Assembly: GCA_002763335.1 (NCBI GenBank)
Contig: PEYS01000112.1
Span: forward strand, 16,451-22,516
Source of the DNA: Candidatus Woesearchaeota archaeon CG08_land_8_20_14_0_20_47_9
GTDB lineage: Archaea; Nanobdellota; Nanobdellia; Woesearchaeales; CG1-02-47-18
DNA: 6,066 nt
Reading direction: 5' to 3'
Shown here: positions 5,744 to 6,066 of the stretch, piece after piece
Layout: each line of letters begins with the position of its first letter
Position numbering within the stretch: the stretch's first letter is position 1
Position numbers and translations under genes: made by a program
The notes under the pieces: generated by a model
The model's database searches: none
Told to the model about the DNA's origin: nothing
Seen by the model: only the letters and a program-made list of their open reading frames with translations

Positions 5744-5998
5744 GATGCATTGGGTACAGCGGTAGCATAATGAGGAGAGAAATTTTCAACAACAATGGCG
5801 AGATGGAGCTGACCACGTTCCCATACAGCGTATGGGATTGTGGTCAGCGGAATAGGGCATTTTTCCGACAGGAAAAATGACCGTCGAAGCCATTATTGTT
5901 GTTGAAAATTTCTTCAAAAATCAAAGAGTAACAAAAATTCGCCTGCTCAGGGCTATCCCCCGCCTAAAGGCTGGGGCTTTACGCCCCTCGCTTCTGCA
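5674..5998. repeat. 12-bp long-range inverted repeat
   Basis: TGCAGAAGCGAG (5674-5685) is the exact reverse complement of CTCGCTTCTGCA (5987-5998). The pairing would cross the 5932/6011 stem, so the two cannot form together in a simple fold. It points either to alternative folds or to duplicated and inverted source sequence. Confidence 0.5.
5779..5912. repeat. T-shaped (three-way junction) palindromic element
   Basis: The outer arms are GAAATTTTCAACAACAAT (5779-5796) and its exact reverse complement (5895-5912). The stem continues as GGC (5797-5799) with GCC (5889-5891) past a 3-nt bulge. It encloses two separate hairpins. The first is GCTGACCACGTTCCCATAC (5808-5826) with 5830-5848: 19 positions with one T-T mismatch, one G-T pair and a 3-nt loop. 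The second is CATTTTTCC (5858-5866) with GGAAAAATG (5871-5879), 9 bp around GACA. Chance alone would not give this arrangement in 134 bp. Confidence 0.8.
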
Positions 5999-6011
5999 CG
6001 GCGAATTTTTG
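5932..6011. repeat. 12-bp stem with competing inner hairpins
   Basis: CAAAAATTCGCC (5932-5943) is the exact reverse complement of 6000-6011. Inside, GGGG at 5973-5976 can pair with CCCC at 5957-5960, closing GCC-TAAA-GGC. Alternatively GGGGC 5973-5977 can pair with GCCCC at 5983-5987. The two pairings are mutually exclusive. Confidence 0.62.
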
Positions 6012-6014
6012 AAC

Positions 6015-6047
6015 GTCAAAAGCTCGCCTTCCGAGCGAGCTTTTGAC
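6015..6047. repeat. 13-bp perfect hairpin
   Basis: GTCAAAAGCTCGC (6015-6027) and GCGAGCTTTTGAC (6035-6047) pair exactly around a 7-nt loop. The right arm is repeated exactly at 5731-5743, giving two direct copies and one inverted copy of the same 13-mer. Confidence 0.72.
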
Positions 6048-6066
6048 TGCCGAATGGAATCGGTGG

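Larger units (their letters stand above)
5604..6061. repeat. Outer inverted repeat enclosing the structured region
   Basis: GATTCCATTCGGC (5604-5616) is the exact reverse complement of 6049-6061, 13 of 13. It encloses all the hairpin blocks except the first. The right copy reaches to within 5 bases of the window edge, so the element may continue beyond it. Confidence 0.6.

Noticed and set aside
5440..6066. CRISPR array or integron attC array
   Set aside because: The repeats are inverted and mostly different from one another. There is no regular direct repeat and spacer pattern and no consistent R'/R'' core sites; one GTCTAAC at 5685-5691 is not enough.

Overview
The window looks archaeal, most likely a small-genome DPANN lineage of the Woesearchaeota/Pacearchaeota type. 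This is an inference from four things: a class III (archaeal prepilin-type) signal sequence, tightly overlapped genes with GGTGAT- or GGAGGTG-type ribosome binding sites, a TATA box placed for a leaderless transcript, and a run of single-pass, Cys-containing surface proteins of a kind I recall from such genomes. There is no rRNA, tRNA, CRISPR array, transposase or integrase in it.

Positions 1-4508 (+ strand) hold the end of an operon of four overlapping genes: (1) a 5'-truncated protein resembling the N-acetylmuramoyl-L-alanine amidase (Amidase_3) fold; (2) a 173-residue pilin-like protein with a class III signal sequence; (3) a single-pass membrane protein of about 220 residues with six extracytoplasmic cysteines; (4) an 878-residue membrane-anchored protein with a second amidase-like domain followed by a recognisable M23 (LytM/lysostaphin-type) domain. 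Both amidase-like domains lack most of the expected catalytic positions and the M23 domain has HLD in place of HLH. The operon therefore looks like a cell-surface assembly built from retired or repurposed murein-hydrolase folds plus pilin-like partners.

Positions 4560-5377 (- strand, convergent with the first operon) hold a compact set of four small genes, two of them under 50 codons. In transcription order they are a 34-residue and a 48-residue protein, each with a Leu-rich C-terminal membrane segment, then 63- and 77-residue acidic soluble proteins whose frames overlap by 14 nt. The first has a TATA box about 26 bp before its ATG and no ribosome binding site (leaderless). The other three each have a near-perfect GGAGGTG site 5-6 nt before the ATG. 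A 15-bp hairpin whose G-U pairs form only on the minus-strand RNA lies between the first two genes. I recognise no family for any of the four.

Positions 5440-6066 contain no convincing gene. They are packed with exact inverted repeats: a 12-bp stem at 5449/5564; a 13-bp pair (5604/6061) that encloses most of the rest; a T-shaped or three-way-junction element at 5779-5912; a 12-bp stem at 5932/6011; and a 13-bp hairpin at 6015/6047 whose right arm is repeated exactly at 5731. This folded region beside the orphan small-gene set is the most unusual part of the window. It could be a structured non-coding RNA, a palindromic mobile or replication element, or part of an integrated replicon.
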